From Symbiodinium natans (taxonomy: Eukaryota; Sar; Dinophyceae; Suessiales; Symbiodiniaceae), in NCBI GenBank assembly GCA_905221605.1, contig CAJNDS010002610.1, forward strand, positions 1-64,000: a stretch of 64,000 nt of DNA, written 5' to 3'. The stretch's first letter is position 1; each line of letters begins with the position of its first letter. Both the position numbers and the translations under genes were made by a program. Shown piece by piece: positions 21,201 to 29,474 of this stretch. The notes under the pieces were generated by a model. That model worked only from the letters and a program-made list of their open reading frames with translations. It had not been told where the DNA came from and did no database searches.

Positions 21201-22868
21201 AACACGATGGAGCGCACTCAACACAAAGAAACTCTGTAAAACCCGTAAAACTCCCAACGTGATCCGTAGTCCGGTACTCCGCAAACTCTTTACGCGCCCC
21301 CGCTTTGACTTGAAAGCCAGCCCCCGGACCGCAACGCAACGCAGTCTAAGCATCTCAAATCCGAACCCCAAGGCCCTAGACCACCAAAAACCTCCTAAGG
21401 CAACCCTTAACCTTGAGCGAGTTTCTTCCATCACCACGCTTGCGCTCCAATCGCACCTCCCAATCAAACTGGCTCTTTGCGGGCTTTTGGCGAGTCTATC
21501 GGTTTTTACAAACAGTACCAGCTCTCCGAGAGGATAGACTTATTTTGTGGAGGAAACCTTCGCTTTCAATTGTGCTGGAAAAGCTTCTACATTCTTCTTC
21601 TGAAATCTTGGGTCAGATCTTAGAAGCCTATTTCGACAGAGGGAGTTGCACGTGATTAGACTGATGACCAATCCCTTTGGGTGCGAAGCGCTTCAGAACT
21701 GTGAAATGAATCACACTGGAGTGAGAACTCTGGCACAATGAAAGTGGGATGAACGAGGACTTCGAGCACAGCCAGGCTTTAGGCATTCAAGCCACCAAGA
21801 GATGATGGCCCAGCAGATTTGGGAAAGCGGGCCTTTCTGCTGCTTCCACGGCCGAAGAACCACACCGCAACACCCACAGGGAAGCTTGACTCTCTGACAC
21901 GAAAGCCTTTCTTTTGCACGCGGAACTCGCGCTGCCCTTACCCGGCGGAATCATCCCCCCCCCCCCCTCCCCCTACCCACCCGAAAGTCCCCCGACTTTA
22001 CCCGCTCCCAACCTCAGCTTCGGAGGGCGGAAGAAGCTCGGTCCCATACTCCGCTCGCGGTGTTCTCGGCGAAACCTGAGAGGTTGGCTTCTTGGGTTGT
22101 TATGACATGGTCAAGTGATGTTATCTATTTAGGCAATTATTCAGAACCAGGCTTGTCCAGGCTGCATGGGCAACTACATCTCAACACAATGCCGCTTCAT
22201 GACAATACCTTAGATTAGAAACCCTCTCCTGGATTTCATCGGTTGTCCTTTACCAAACTGTATGCAGATGTGCCGCAGATGCGGAGTAGTGATGCGTGCT
22301 GCCCCACACACCCACACCCACACCCACCCATGCACACACGCGCACACACACTCACAGAGACAGAATAAAGGGGCAACCTGCCAGACCCTGCAGCAGAAAA
22401 CCAGCCGGCTTGGTGCGGATACACACACATACATTCGAAGGCACTGAGCATCATCAGACAAATCCGAAATCATCAGACAAATCCGAAATCGCTTTGAATG
22501 GCAAGCACGAAACTCCACACCAACACATGCTGCAAGGCAAAGTATGCTCAGCTTGCAACACCAAGCCGAATGACAAAAGCTCCCCAGTCGTTTCATGAGA
22601 TTAAAGTGGCTAAAGCATGCGACTCTTACGGTCCTTGCAAGTCCCCATGCCAAGAATCCAGGCTTGGGCATGTGCAGAGCCCCGACCGGCGCCCCCACGC
22701 TCTCTAATCGCTGGATCTACCATCCAAACTGATTGCTGAGGTTTCTTTGGTGCCAGAGATGTCAAGCCTGACACAGCCCTCTACAATCTGTCGCACCAAG
22801 GTCCAGGCCTCAGTTTGAGGGGCCGTGAAAGATTGGCAGAAGCTGCACCCGCTGCTGTTCGCGCCCAT
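720..22868 (-). CDS. PKG: cGMP-dependent protein kinase, alveolate type (multi-exon gene model)
   Basis: Serine/threonine kinase switched on by cGMP, the expected effector of guanylyl cyclases. The layout is possible acylated N-terminus, three cyclic-nucleotide-binding domains (cNBD) well seen plus a fourth partly seen, then an AGC-type kinase. Sixteen exons from 5,267 to 720 join in phase to 298 codons without a stop. All key kinase motifs are present: a GxGxxGxV loop, ALK lysine, YRDLKPEN, DFG, GTPHYMAPE and DLWSLG. Four cNBDs ahead of one kinase is the design known from Toxoplasma and Plasmodium PKG. The gene covers about 22 kb because of large introns full of repeats. The first exon and the N-terminal exons are inferred; the exons after 720 (C-lobe end and AGC tail) are not resolved and lie in 1-719 or beyond the window. 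A PKA-like kinase is unlikely because cNBDs and kinase share one reading frame. Confidence 0.9.
3600..4694 (-). CDS. PKG: PKG linker and kinase N-lobe (4 exons)
   Basis: Exons 4694-4643, 4512-4433, 4136-4105 and 3699-3600. The first encodes the helix joining cNBD-D to the kinase (ends MHRIRLQ). The second holds the nucleotide loop VIGAGAAGTVRLV. The third carries the catalytic lysine in YALKRIRKQG. The fourth carries helix C (VQVNRE, the salt-bridge Glu) and LDHPFIMALVKTF. Donors after 4643 and 3600 are GA (gactct, gaccgc); those after 4433 and 4105 are GT (gtactg, gtaaag). Phase is kept at each join. Only these unusual GA sites give a continuous kinase, which supports a dinoflagellate source. 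Confidence 0.95.
4830..5913 (-). CDS. PKG: PKG cyclic-nucleotide-binding domain D
   Basis: The N-terminal helix exon near 5913-5880 reads VRIFQHLSREQ. The beta-roll exon 5267-5191 contains VIKQGELGSSFFVIVSGEV. Exon 5082-4986 carries the phosphate-binding cassette YIGERALLFDEPRTATVEV, with the ribose-binding Glu and phosphate-binding Arg intact and the Thr after Arg that favours cGMP over cAMP in this family. Exon 4867-4830 (EFWSIEKHTFS) closes the domain. The exon or exons between 5880 and 5267 are uncertain; a coding-like piece near 5460-5440 ends at a GTAAGC donor. Donors are GC after 5191, GT after 4986 and GA after 4830. This is the only domain here with a fully canonical cassette. Confidence 0.92.
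5914..6640. other. PKG intron, no feature seen
   Basis: Intron sequence of ordinary composition. I find no motif, repeat or convincing exon here. Confidence 0.4.
6641..7134. mobile_element. MITE-like element with imperfect terminal inverted repeats
   Basis: The left end (from about 6641, CTAGTGTTATGAC at 6656) and the right end (GTCATAAAACTAG to about 7124) are imperfect inverted copies of each other over roughly 55 bases, including CAGCCACAGAG against a CTCTGGCTA counterpart. The inside is strongly AT-rich and is itself built of short inverted motifs such as AAAATTTTCATAAA and its complement. There is no ORF. The size of about 0.5 kb, the lack of coding and the inverted ends fit a non-autonomous DNA transposon in a PKG intron. 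No clear target-site duplication was found, so the family is open. Confidence 0.55.
7135..8430. other. PKG intron, no recognised feature
   Basis: No exon of the PKG gene and no repeat family could be recognised here. Several short ORFs exist on both strands without family signals. Confidence 0.35.
8440..8870 (+). pseudogene. Copia-type reverse transcriptase fossil
   Basis: The plus-strand reading LEELDKEAAIEEW then ELDLREVYD, followed by RFREQRWQRS and VAREC, fits the segment just upstream of the reverse transcriptase core in copia-like elements of dinoflagellates (pattern VYDWRFR..W.RR.R.VARE). The expected Trp is a TGA stop at 8733-8735, and homology fades after about 8,800, so the copy is dead. 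It sits antisense in the PKG intron between cNBD-C and cNBD-D. No integrase, RNase H or LTRs were found nearby. The family assignment rests on remembered pattern similarity, not a search. Confidence 0.6.
9555..11045 (-). CDS. PKG: PKG cyclic-nucleotide-binding domain C (partly resolved)
   Basis: The secure piece is exon 9647-9555, 31 codons reading VLCISVPELKSLLGEDLG and on to LVLKAMQ. This is the end of a cNBD (last strand and C-helix) and is followed by a GC donor. Upstream, 11045-10994 ends in PKRILRMA and may be the entry helix. The region 10870-10780 shows cassette-like sequence in two frames (SLGESLL in one, LGVVKVAAKVERC in another), so the cassette exon cannot be placed. The order A-B-C-D matches apicomplexan PKG, whose C domain is degenerate. 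The beta-roll exon is missing from my model. Confidence 0.65.
10365..10494. repeat. Hairpin-forming inverted repeat with TTTAGGG-like loop
   Basis: About 42 bases starting CTGATCACTC are repeated as an inverted copy ending GAGTGATCAG, with a few mismatches. Both arms contain GGTGTTAGG or its complement. The roughly 46-base loop holds GTTTAGGGTTTGGGTTTAGGG, so a telomere-like run sits at the tip of a long stem. Confidence 0.8.
11263..13159 (-). CDS. PKG: PKG cyclic-nucleotide-binding domain B (degenerate cassette)
   Basis: Three exons are in phase: 13159-13118 (DSIRLFDGLTDSQK), 12820-12767 (EKAAESAFKEVFDTGARL) and 12480-12386 (VTAGEDLAAIYFVKKGELQV and on). They give the entry helices and first beta strands of a cNBD. 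Donors are GC, GT and GT. Less secure pieces follow: about 12110-12069 (SLLKRETPSDHE), 11907-11872 (ASKSPTT), about 11480-11432 (LNIDELLMPLANM) and about 11360-11263 (FLQGVGGSSAEG, a linker). The cassette position has SLLKRETPSDHE and no PRTAT motif, so cGMP binding is doubtful. Phase at the 12069-11907 join is unsolved. Confidence 0.82.
13160..13614. other. PKG intron with a short TG run
   Basis: Contains a (TG) run near 13573-13592. No exon was recognised. Confidence 0.4.
13615..15315. repeat. AT-rich island of degenerate TTCGATTT-type repeats
   Basis: About 1.7 kb of strongly AT-rich sequence inside a PKG intron, in contrast to the GC-balanced flanks. The words ATTTCGATTT, AAATTTTCGAT, CCTAAA and GAATCTAAA recur with many variants. 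Two longer near-copies occur at about 14480-14540 and 14600-14660 (the ACGATTTATATTGCCAGAATC block). There is no ORF of note. Confidence 0.75.
15316..15765. repeat. Purine-rich (GGGGA/GGAA) tract
   Basis: The plus strand is almost pure A and G for about 450 bases (GGGAAGGGGGAAGAGG-like), directly abutting the AT-rich island. Short CGCTCAGCC words recur in its second half, as they do at 17.5 kb. ORFs read through it are low-complexity artefacts. Confidence 0.75.
15865..16165. repeat. Direct duplication, 199-bp offset
   Basis: The block starting CCGCGGGGAGGAGCCCTCAT at 15865 recurs at 16064, including GACCTGACCGAGGTCGATTT and GTCGGATAC, with small differences. Confidence 0.8.
16256..16618 (-). 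CDS. Uninterrupted ORF in PKG intron, unknown
   Basis: A 120-codon minus-strand frame with natural composition, for example ENPILVVRPGKPLGTS and FVGEYSHDC, ending KEAWQHVHLWEIRLR then stop. It does not fit PKG and has no intron, unlike the surrounding gene. With the ORF at 17.1-17.6 kb it may be a piece of one inserted, partly decayed coding unit. No family recognised. Confidence 0.4.
   Translation of the reverse strand: MSQLLSLHELIVSLEPRFLRASQFFRTRGLDLVVYEHLRVRLGFRVSENPILVVRPGKPLGTSITVRIHGQESDRQAFVGEYSHDCKPCISEAGPLQAFLRKLQPKEAWQHVHLWEIRLR
16619..17130. other. Spacer between two intronic ORFs
   Basis: Minus-strand coding-like words occur (PDAIDPPRLGGMATAMKALK near 16930-16850) with stops between. 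It could be a decayed part of the same unit as the flanking ORFs. Confidence 0.25.
17131..17591 (-). CDS. Uninterrupted ORF with possible TIR-like fold
   Basis: About 115 codons of natural sequence on minus, from near 17480 to the stop near 17130: RQAAALKKALAPYKVLLTV, then VFDEVMDRVDGLVALATERW, then YFEVEGWQKRC and PSIMLIRCLPKG. Alternating hydrophobic strands, a WGE.T.N..CTYFEV segment and a WQKRC helix recall a TIR-like domain family expanded in dinoflagellates, but this is from memory and weak. The 5' part of the frame runs into GC-rich repeats and is not trusted. It lies inside a PKG intron on the same strand, so an alternative or cassette exon cannot be excluded. Confidence 0.4.
17497..17640. 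repeat. GC-rich tandem of GAGCACGCTCAGCC-type units
   Basis: Three variants of GAGC(A/G)CGCTCAGCC(T/C)G followed by GGCGGCGG-like sequence at about 17500, 17534 and 17585. Related words occur at 15.5-15.6 kb. Confidence 0.65.
18056..18176. repeat. Interstitial TTTAGGG-like repeats
   Basis: Around fifteen variants of GGGTTTAGGG, GGGTTAAGGG and GGGCTTAGGG in a row. The heptamer TTTAGGG is the telomere repeat type known in dinoflagellates; this copy is internal and degenerate. Confidence 0.9.
18185..18296. repeat. TG/CG alternating purine-pyrimidine microsatellite
   Basis: About 110 bases of alternating GTGTGT turning into GCGTGCGCGC. Such sequence can form Z-DNA. It directly follows the telomere-like run. 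Confidence 0.9.
18411..19800 (-). CDS. PKG: PKG cyclic-nucleotide-binding domain A (6 exons)
   Basis: Exons 19800-19744 (TNLKAILSAMEFFQFQPGE), 19559-19497 (AVVEQGTTGNTFFVAQTGSL), 18996-18957 (VSVNGNVCNTVSEG), 18836-18801 (QAFGSLALLYN), 18713-18691 (C then PRTATVK) and 18491 to about 18414 (WGANGAAVHKALRENAHQQ) join in phase into a complete cNBD. Donors are GT, GC, GC, GT and GT. The cassette FGSLALLYNCPRTATV keeps the Arg and the cGMP-selecting Thr but has Ser where the ribose-binding Glu is expected (FGE). The helix exon before 19800 was not found. Confidence 0.93.
20300..21085 (-). CDS. PKG: PKG N-terminal exons with KRRSTI motif (probable)
   Basis: Exon 21085-20906 encodes an Ala/Glu-rich stretch (AAAGDEEQGEVHLATHR) and then REEQKRRSTIPDVSRLSA. 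It joins in phase through a GC donor to an exon starting at 20804 (LQTAPRKLDRVCAVLGDKEA). A further open stretch begins at 20473 (LQLQLKEKSSGPK); its end is not known, and the same frame stops at 20300. KRRSTI fits the R-R-x-S/T-hydrophobic site expected for an autoinhibitory or autophosphorylated segment ahead of cNBD-A. The link to PKG rests on strand, order, phase and this motif; there is no family match for the rest. Confidence 0.5.
22797..22868 (-). CDS. PKG: Possible first exon of PKG, acylation motif
   Basis: ATG at 22868 starts MGANSSGCSFCQSF. It is the first Met after an in-frame TAA at 22925. Gly2 with Ser6 fits N-myristoylation, and Cys9 and Cys12 could be palmitoylated, as on the membrane-bound PKG isoform of apicomplexa. 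The frame stays open to a TAG at 22706, with a GTGCGA donor candidate after TEAWTL at 22797. It could instead be an exon of another gene, because the link to 21085 is not shown. Confidence 0.4.
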
Positions 22869-22925
22869 GGCTGCGAAATCTAGGACCTTCCTGGCTAGCG
22901 GGGATGCTCGGCTTTCTCGGCTTTA

Positions 22926-24440
22926 GGATCTTGTTAGGCCCTCGACTTCGATGACGTCACATGGGGTTTCAGGTGGGGTGGGGGCTAGGCTATCTGGCTA
23001 TCTTAGACTCAGGGCTTAGGGAAAGGCCCTTGAATCCCTTTGAGCCCTTGGGTTCCAAACCCGATGAGGGTACTTGTGGAGCCAGACGCGAGGCATGCAT
23101 CATCTCGGTCATGTCTAGTTGCCTCTAAAGCCACTAGTGGCCTTCGTGGTTAAAAAGCCCCCCTGACACGACTCCATGCACTTCCCTTTCGTAGGCAGCT
23201 GCGTGGCATCGGGAAGGCTGTCTTTGGCCTCCTTGCTCCCACGAAGGAGTGTGCATGTATTTTGGGGAAATCGAGGGTGCTCACGCGAGGTCCCGAATGG
23301 GGTAGGAGCGCCAATCGCCCTCGCCTCCAGAACCGGTTCTAGGGATGGTGAGGGCTAGGGCCGGGGAGCGGGCTAAAGTTCAAGTCGAAGAAGCTTCTGA
23401 GCAACTCACTGGCAAAGCTCAGAGGGGAAGTGGCAAGCACAAACAATTGAAAAGACGTGTAAACACAAGCCAACATGTGATGACGCTGGCGGGTGCGGCA
23501 TGCTCCTGGGCTCCTGAGCGAAGGGAGACCCAAGTCCTTTCTCAAACCCGATACTCAACACCTTCTAAGACATGCCTGGAGTGTCTTCAACACTACACCC
23601 TACAGTGTACAGTAACTCGACCCGAAACCCCAAAGCACCCACTACTCTGCTGACACCTGCCGTACTGACTCTACTGCTTGAAGAGGCCCTGCAAGTGAAG
23701 CCTCGGCGTTGAGCCTCGCGCTCTGCCTGCTGGCGCCCGGCGAGAGGGCCGAGGTAGTCACAGACCACCTTGCAGGGAGGTTGAACAATGGAGTTTCAGC
23801 CATGCTGCTCGTTGGCGACCGACCAAGGACTCTTGTGTGGATAGTTGGTGCTGGTCTTGGTTCGGCTCCTTGAGTTCCTTGGGCGCCACCGAAAAGCAAC
23901 TGTTGGCGCAATCCGAGAGTCCAGCCAAGAGAGCTCGAGAAACCCAACATGCCACACCTACACACCTTGAACGCGGCCCGTGGAGAGCAAAAATCTGGAA
24001 CGAGGCGGTCCATTGATCCATGGATGCCCATCGCCCATCATAGCCCGCTCCGGCTCTTCTTTGGGGCATGAGGGGCGAACCCCTCTCTCGCTCGCTCGCT
24101 CATGATCAGTATGAGAACTGCGGATATCAGGTCAAAGGACTCAACAAATGAAGACAATACAGGATGACAGATAGTGAATCTTCAAGGAATGGGCGCTGTC
24201 GTACCTTCTCAATCAGGAAGTTCGGGACTGGACAGGGATAGATCGAGAGCACTGCAGCAATTGTAGCAACTGCTTGGGCGGATCGGACTCCAGCGGGGCC
24301 TGCCAGTCCTCAATGGTGGACTCCAAGAACTCATTGAGGCTGTAGTTCGTGGTTTGATAGCGATCGCTGACCTAGGCCAGAATACCCATGAAGACTCCAG
24401 TTCTGACTGCAGATTTGTTTCGTCTGATGAATCTGCCTTC
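22926..24440. other. No supported gene
   Basis: Ordinary composition with short overlapping ORFs on both strands. A minus-strand run near 23760-23650 is coding-like but unrecognised. Confidence 0.35.
24250..24371 (-). CDS. Probable exon, unknown protein
   Basis: Minus frame from an AG acceptor at 24371: DRYQTTNYSLNEFLESTIED then WQAPLESDPPKQLLQLL. The composition is helix-like and acidic. The end is approximate. A neighbouring minus-strand stretch at about 24560-24445 reads LPGIVADNCVKPGSPVYCWH and may be the exon before it. No family recognised. Confidence 0.5.
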
Positions 24441-25179
24441 CTTACACCGGGTCCGAGCGGCGGTGGTGTGCCAGCAGTACACAGGTGACCCTGGCTTGAC
24501 GCAGTTGTCGGCCACGATTCCTGGGAGGTGGCGGGAGATAGTTGAGGCATTTTGAAGAGCAGGCTCGAGAGCAGGCCACGCGCAGGTTACATACACGTGA
24601 ATAGGTTCTACACTTCTTGAGTCAGCCTATGCACCAAGTAGCCACTGTGCCACTATGCTTGCAGGTTTATGCTGGTCCTCGGTAAACACCCCACATCACT
24701 TCCCCCGAGAGTTATGCAGCTGAAGGTCGGCAGTTGGGGAACATCAGGTTGAGTTCCTGGCTCCATACTGAACCATTCTTTCTAAACAAGTGGCCGAAGT
24801 GCTGTTGAGAGATTTTGAGGCTTCGAGTTTGGGATCTGGAGTTTAGGGCCAATTTGGCACCAAGACTGTGTCAGCATCAGGATCAGGCTTTTTTCCTCAA
24901 GAGCTCTGCTGCTACTGAGAAACCTTCAAACTCCCGAACCCCAAACGCTAGCACTTGCATGTCTTGTGGAGCATGGAGTCAATTGCTTGGTCGTGTTTCG
25001 TGCGGAGCGGGCGGGGCGGGACTGCACCTTCGTACAAACACAGCGGTTCAGGGTCAGCAGGTTGCTACGGACATGCTACAGGTAGAAGACTGTTTTCAAG
25101 CTTAGGTCAACAAAACGTGCCCCCCTGCGATTTATTCTTGATTAATTCTTAATTGATTCATATTTATCTCCTCAAGTGA

Positions 25180-25566
25180 CGCTGGCCTCCAGTTGGGAAA
25201 GGTCGTCGTGGAATGTTGTGCCCCTCTGATCCATGAAGACCATGTTCAGACTCATGTCTCCGTGCTCCTGGAGTGGCCAGGAGTGAAATACGACCCCTTG
25301 TGCCTATGCCAGTATTCAAAACCACACCTTCCATGACCTAAACTGGTTCAAGTCCATGACTCTATGTCTTGAAAAATACTCTTGCCACTCGCGGATGAGC
25401 TCTTGCTTGGTTATTGCTTCTTTCCTTCGGATACTCCGATTCCGGACGTTGCCTATCGGTACTGGTGGCAAGCAACACGGGAGCTCCTGAAAACCCACCC
25501 CCAACATTGAGCCATATCGGCCTCAGTCAATCGCGGGATCAGGTCCTTGACTTGCCCAATCCACAC
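25180..25566 (-). CDS. Three probable exons, unknown protein
   Basis: Minus-strand pieces 25566-25506 (VWIGQVKDLIPRLTEADMAQ), about 25421-25325 (ITKQELIREWQEYFSRHRV then MDLNQF) and 25250-25180 (SLNMVFMDQRGTTFHDDLSQ). The order and the pattern 'ELI.EWQEYF..H.V.DLNQF' loosely recall flavin-dependent monooxygenases, but no dinucleotide-binding GxGxxG was found, so I give no function. Confidence 0.45.
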
Positions 25567-25841
25567 CTGGCAAGGCTTTGTTGAGACATCGACACCAACT
25601 CCTGCTTGGAGGTGCACGTGGGGTTATCGAGGCGACACCTACAGCATCCTACAGACCGTTTAAGGCCTTCTCCATGGACATGGCTACTCAGCGGCTTCTG
25701 AAATGCGCATACAATGCATGCGCGTCCGCGCGTCCCACGAAGTTTCGACCAAGATCTCCTTGTGACAAAGCCCGAAGCCCTGAAGCCCTAACCGGCAAAT
25801 CGCTCGGCCGATTGCAGCCTCCACGATGTGGGAGAGGCGGC

Positions 25842-26079
25842 TCATGTCCAGGACATGTCGGGCAATGCACGCATGCACCTTTCATACTCTGCCCTTCTGC
25901 TGGAAGCTTTAAGGCGACTCCAATTCTGGGACTCTAAAGCAGTGGCCACCTGAGTTGAGGATTCTGGCTTGTGAGAGTAGACCCTAAATTGCGAAGGCAC
26001 GGGATCAATCTCCATCGACGTGATCCTGTTCGCACCCTGGAGCCGCGAGTCCTCGAAGAGGATCGAGCCGTCGGCATAC
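25842..26079 (-). CDS. Probable long exon, unknown protein
   Basis: About 78 codons after an AG acceptor: YADGSILFEDSRLQGANRIT, then MEIDPVPSQFRVYSHKPES, with natural composition to AEYERCMRALPDMSWT and a stop. It is probably part of the same minus-strand gene as 25.2-25.6 kb. Confidence 0.5.
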
Positions 26080-26134
26080 CTCACTGATGTGTGCGCCCCA
26101 CCAACACACAATGCCCTGCAAATGTGGGGTCGGG

Positions 26135-26245
26135 GGGCACATAGGGGGTAGGGGGTATAAGGGGTCTGTGCAGGGTATACATAAGGGGTATATGGTAGGG
26201 TATAGGGGGTAGGGGTATTCGGGGGGTACAGGGAGTAGGGGGACC
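26135..26245. repeat. G-rich GGGGTA/GGGTATA tandem
   Basis: About a dozen runs of three to seven G separated by TA, TATA or ATA. The plus strand could form G-quadruplexes. Proline-rich minus ORFs through it are artefacts. Confidence 0.8.
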
Positions 26246-27342
26246 ACGCAATGCCTTACGTAAACCTGTGGTTATGCGTTGAACACTCGTTCTCTAGCAG
26301 GCCATGGGCCCGAAGCCCATATTCCAAGCCTTCCAATAACTCTAGGAACTCTGGTAGCCTTGGGGCCTTGCCCCTTGTGGCATGTGAGGGGATCTGATAT
26401 GACCAGCGCTTTGGGCCAGCAATACCCGATGCTGAATACCCATGTACCCGTGGAGTCGGAACTTACTGCTTGTCACCAATTGTCACCTCCCGAAGCCCGC
26501 ACTAAGCCCAACACCGTCCCTAAGCTTCGGCCCACGAGGCCCCTGTTCGTAGGTCCGCTCCACGGCGCGACCCATGCGGGTGGCTGTGTAGCCCACCTTT
26601 CTGCTGTCCGGTATCAAGGATCTGAGTCGTAGGAGTTCCAAACTCTGATTTAAAAAGCAACATCTAAACCGGAATCGAAACACAACTTTTGCTTCAACAC
26701 ACCCTTCACCAAGGGGATGTTCATGATGCAGTACGTTTCAGTACATTCGTGCAAGGGAGGCCCAGCACGTGTCTCATAAGGTGCGATAGATATTTCCCGA
26801 GGTTGAGGCTCTAGATACTACTTTTGCATCTAGACCTCTAGGTCCTCTTCAATTTAAGGTTATCGTAATATCCGCATTCGTCGCCAAAATCGCGTTATCG
26901 TTGGTTTCCTTCCGCAGCAATCTATTCTTGATAGTACATCGTTCGTGGCAGGCTGAGTTGGCTCGATTTTCAGGGGGGGGGGGGGGGCGAGGTTTTTGTG
27001 AGGTGGTCGTTCATTTGCAATCGCACTGGATTCCACGTTTCCGTGAGCCAGCTGATTGATTTGCAGCACTGGTCTGGCGTTGGAACCGACGTTTTCATGA
27101 GCCGGCTGGATAGTCATGGAGTTGGCATCAGCTTCCATGAGACGGTGGGACCTCATTGATTTGTACCAATACTGCTGCAATTTGCAAGTAGGGGACCAAA
27201 GCTAAATGCGGCAAAACTTTAAGCAGACCTTTCCACTCTGTCATCAAGCGAGAGGGTGGGGACCCCTCGAAATAAAGCACATGTTTTTCGACCTTCTCAT
27301 CCCTTCATTCTCTACAGTAGAGCTTCAGGAGTAGCATTTTTC
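26246..27342. other. No supported gene; poly-G run at 26,973-26,987
   Basis: Apart from a 15-base G run I see no feature. Confidence 0.35.
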
Positions 27343-27410
27343 CTTTGGAACCCAACTGCGGCAACCCTCTTGAGCAGGTGGGTCACAAAGCTGCCGAACT
27401 CCACCATGGT
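27343..27410 (-). CDS. Probable exon, unknown protein
   Basis: After an AAG acceptor the minus frame reads TMVEFGSFVTHLLKRVAAVG then FQ, and a GA donor (gaaaaa) follows. Helical and hydrophobic; no family recognised. Confidence 0.45.
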
Positions 27411-29023
27411 CTTATGCCTTGTGTGTCAGAAGGCTAACGCGGGAGACGGTGCAAGGAAGCTGCGAATACCTCTTAGACTCGCTTTCGGAGATCCAAAGGT
27501 GAGAATCCCAGCTGGAGTGTGATCTACAAACGGGCAGCAATCTCCTTTCTTCCAACATCAACATGAGCCCTCGAGATGGGAGAAACTTGCCCAAATAAGT
27601 CCTTGGTATTCCTTGGTCCTCTGCTTAGACAAAAGGCTGTCACAGTGCCGACTTCAGGATGTGCGGACCTAACGAGCCTGCCCTGTTGAGTCAAATGAAG
27701 ACTCAGGCTCCCCCTCTGGCGATGCACTTCCGTACAGTCCTTGCAGCTAGATGTTGAGTTCACGCGAAAGTGCTGAAGAGTCGTCCAGGCAACCAACCTC
27801 CAATTTTCTTGTGACTCTAGTTGGAGGGAAAAGTGGGGACTCCCTTTTCCGGCAGGCTTGGATCCTGTAAGTGTGGCTGAAGAAAAAACATCCTTGGCAA
27901 ATGCTTTCGCAGCAGTCAGTCCACCTTGATCAAATTCAATGGTCTAAGAATAGAGACGCAACGTGTCGCGCCAAACATTCTTTCAGGGCCATCATAGAAT
28001 TTCCGATACGAGAGGACGCTGTCGGAGCTGGAATTGCCGCGGCTGCTCTGGATTCTTGAGTTGCTGCGCTTCTCATGACCAAAAACTTACACGACATGGA
28101 TGCTGCATTTCTTGCCGCCACACCCGTGTGTCAGGATCGTGTATCGATGCTGTACAAGCCGTCTATCCCAGAGCCTGTCCAGAACCAACCCTGATTCTCC
28201 AGTACCTGTCGCTGCATTGGTGGTGATGGATAGTGCCCCAGTCTGAGATCTGTGCTGTCGGTGGCCTCTGCTGATTCCTTGTGTCATGTACGTCGGACGT
28301 CCAGCCCTGCGCTACGGTTCCGTACTCTTCAAATGACCTTTTCAGCATCCGAGTGAGTATCTGAACATGCCTTGGTGTTTGACTGCTGTAGCCTTGCGGC
28401 TCCTCATGATTTCCGTCATGAATACTCTCTGTCCATCAAGCAACCAGATGCTACAGCTTATATAGTATATGAGATGAGATGCTCTGTCAGCGGTCGGCTG
28501 CCGATGCTATGCTGGAGGATCTCGGCCTTGTCATCGCCAGCAACCTTCGCGTGCAAATGGAGGGCTCTTTGGAATCCCTTGAGGGGGTTTTGGGATTCGT
28601 TGCTTCCATGACAGCAATCAGATCCTTTCACATCCGGAACGGAAACTGTCCATCAAGAACCCTGCCTTGAGCCACTTCCCAAGGCCCTGGGCGAACTTGT
28701 CGATTTCCTTAGGAAAGCTTTGTTTCAGGGTCTGATGCTGATACAGTTCTTGGGATGTTATGGCCTATTGAGTGGCAAAGGCAGACTGCACATAAACTTT
28801 TCGACTGGGAGCCCTCAGCACCCAATCTGCTGTGACCTTGTGCCCACCACCCATGACCTGCCCGAGGACAGTGACATGTTTCATGGGCTGATACGTGGGG
28901 AAAGAAACTGATCACATGAACCTCGGATTTGAGAAGCAGCTGCTATGCGAAGCATATACACCCAGCCAAACACCGGCCCGGCACCTGCATCTCCCATGTT
29001 CTGGTCTCAAGATGCTCCACCAG
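27411..29023. other. No supported gene
   Basis: Both strands carry coding-like words near 28500-28600 (plus: DAMLEDLGLVIASNLRVQ; minus: ALHLHAKVAGDDKAEILQHS), so the strand cannot be settled. Confidence 0.3.
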
Positions 29024-29158
29024 CATTCCCAGCTTTCGGTACCTCGCTGCAGACTGCGAAAGCCCCCATAATTCTCGGACCCTTTAACCATTTGGCAACC
29101 TGTTGGGCTAGTGCGGCCTGCCACTCAGCCCAGGCTCCAGGTCCAGGTCTTTGTGGGG
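29024..29158 (-). CDS. Probable exon, unknown protein
   Basis: Minus frame AWAEWQAALAQQVAKWLKGP then RIMGAFAVCSEVPKAGNAGG. Edges are approximate. Confidence 0.35.
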
Positions 29159-29351
29159 ATTCTTTGGGGGGGAGGAAACCCGAAGGGAGCAAATCCGTTC
29201 TGAGCCCTTGGGCCACAAGCTGAGCCAGGGACCCAGTCGAAAGTATGCCGGCCAAATGCATTGAGGAGAAAGCCTGATTGAAACTGTTCAAAGAGGCACC
29301 CCGCGCAATCCAAACACTCACTGCACCTTGAATGTGTTTCTCGTCTGAGCT

Positions 29352-29474
29352 TCAGGCATCCAGTCTGGGACGTGCAGGATCGTCCTCTTCTTCGTCTTCA
29401 TCATCATCTCCAACCATCCGCTGGAGGGGACTAGGGAACTTGTTGCAAGGGCCGTCGAGCGACGGCAGTGCCAT
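29352..29474 (-). CDS. Probable C-terminal exon with acidic tract
   Basis: Minus frame MALPSLDGPCNKFPSPLQRM, then a run of 12 D/E residues in 13 positions, then DPARPRLDA and a TGA. An acidic tail before a stop is typical of nuclear or chromatin proteins. The ATG may be internal. Confidence 0.4.
   Translation of the reverse strand: MALPSLDGPCNKFPSPLQRMVGDDDEDEEEDDPARPRLDA

Noticed and set aside
22262-22440. His/Thr-rich plus ORF (THTHTHPCTHAHTH)
   Set aside because: Reading of a CACACC microsatellite.
26005-26247. Proline/tyrosine-rich minus ORF (PLYPTIYPLCIP)
   Set aside because: Produced by the G-rich GGGGTATA tandem.
27871-28059. Plus frame ending REDAVGAGIAAAALDS as a dinucleotide-binding start
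   Set aside because: The glycine spacing is wrong for GxGxxG and the frame stops immediately after; no following beta strand.
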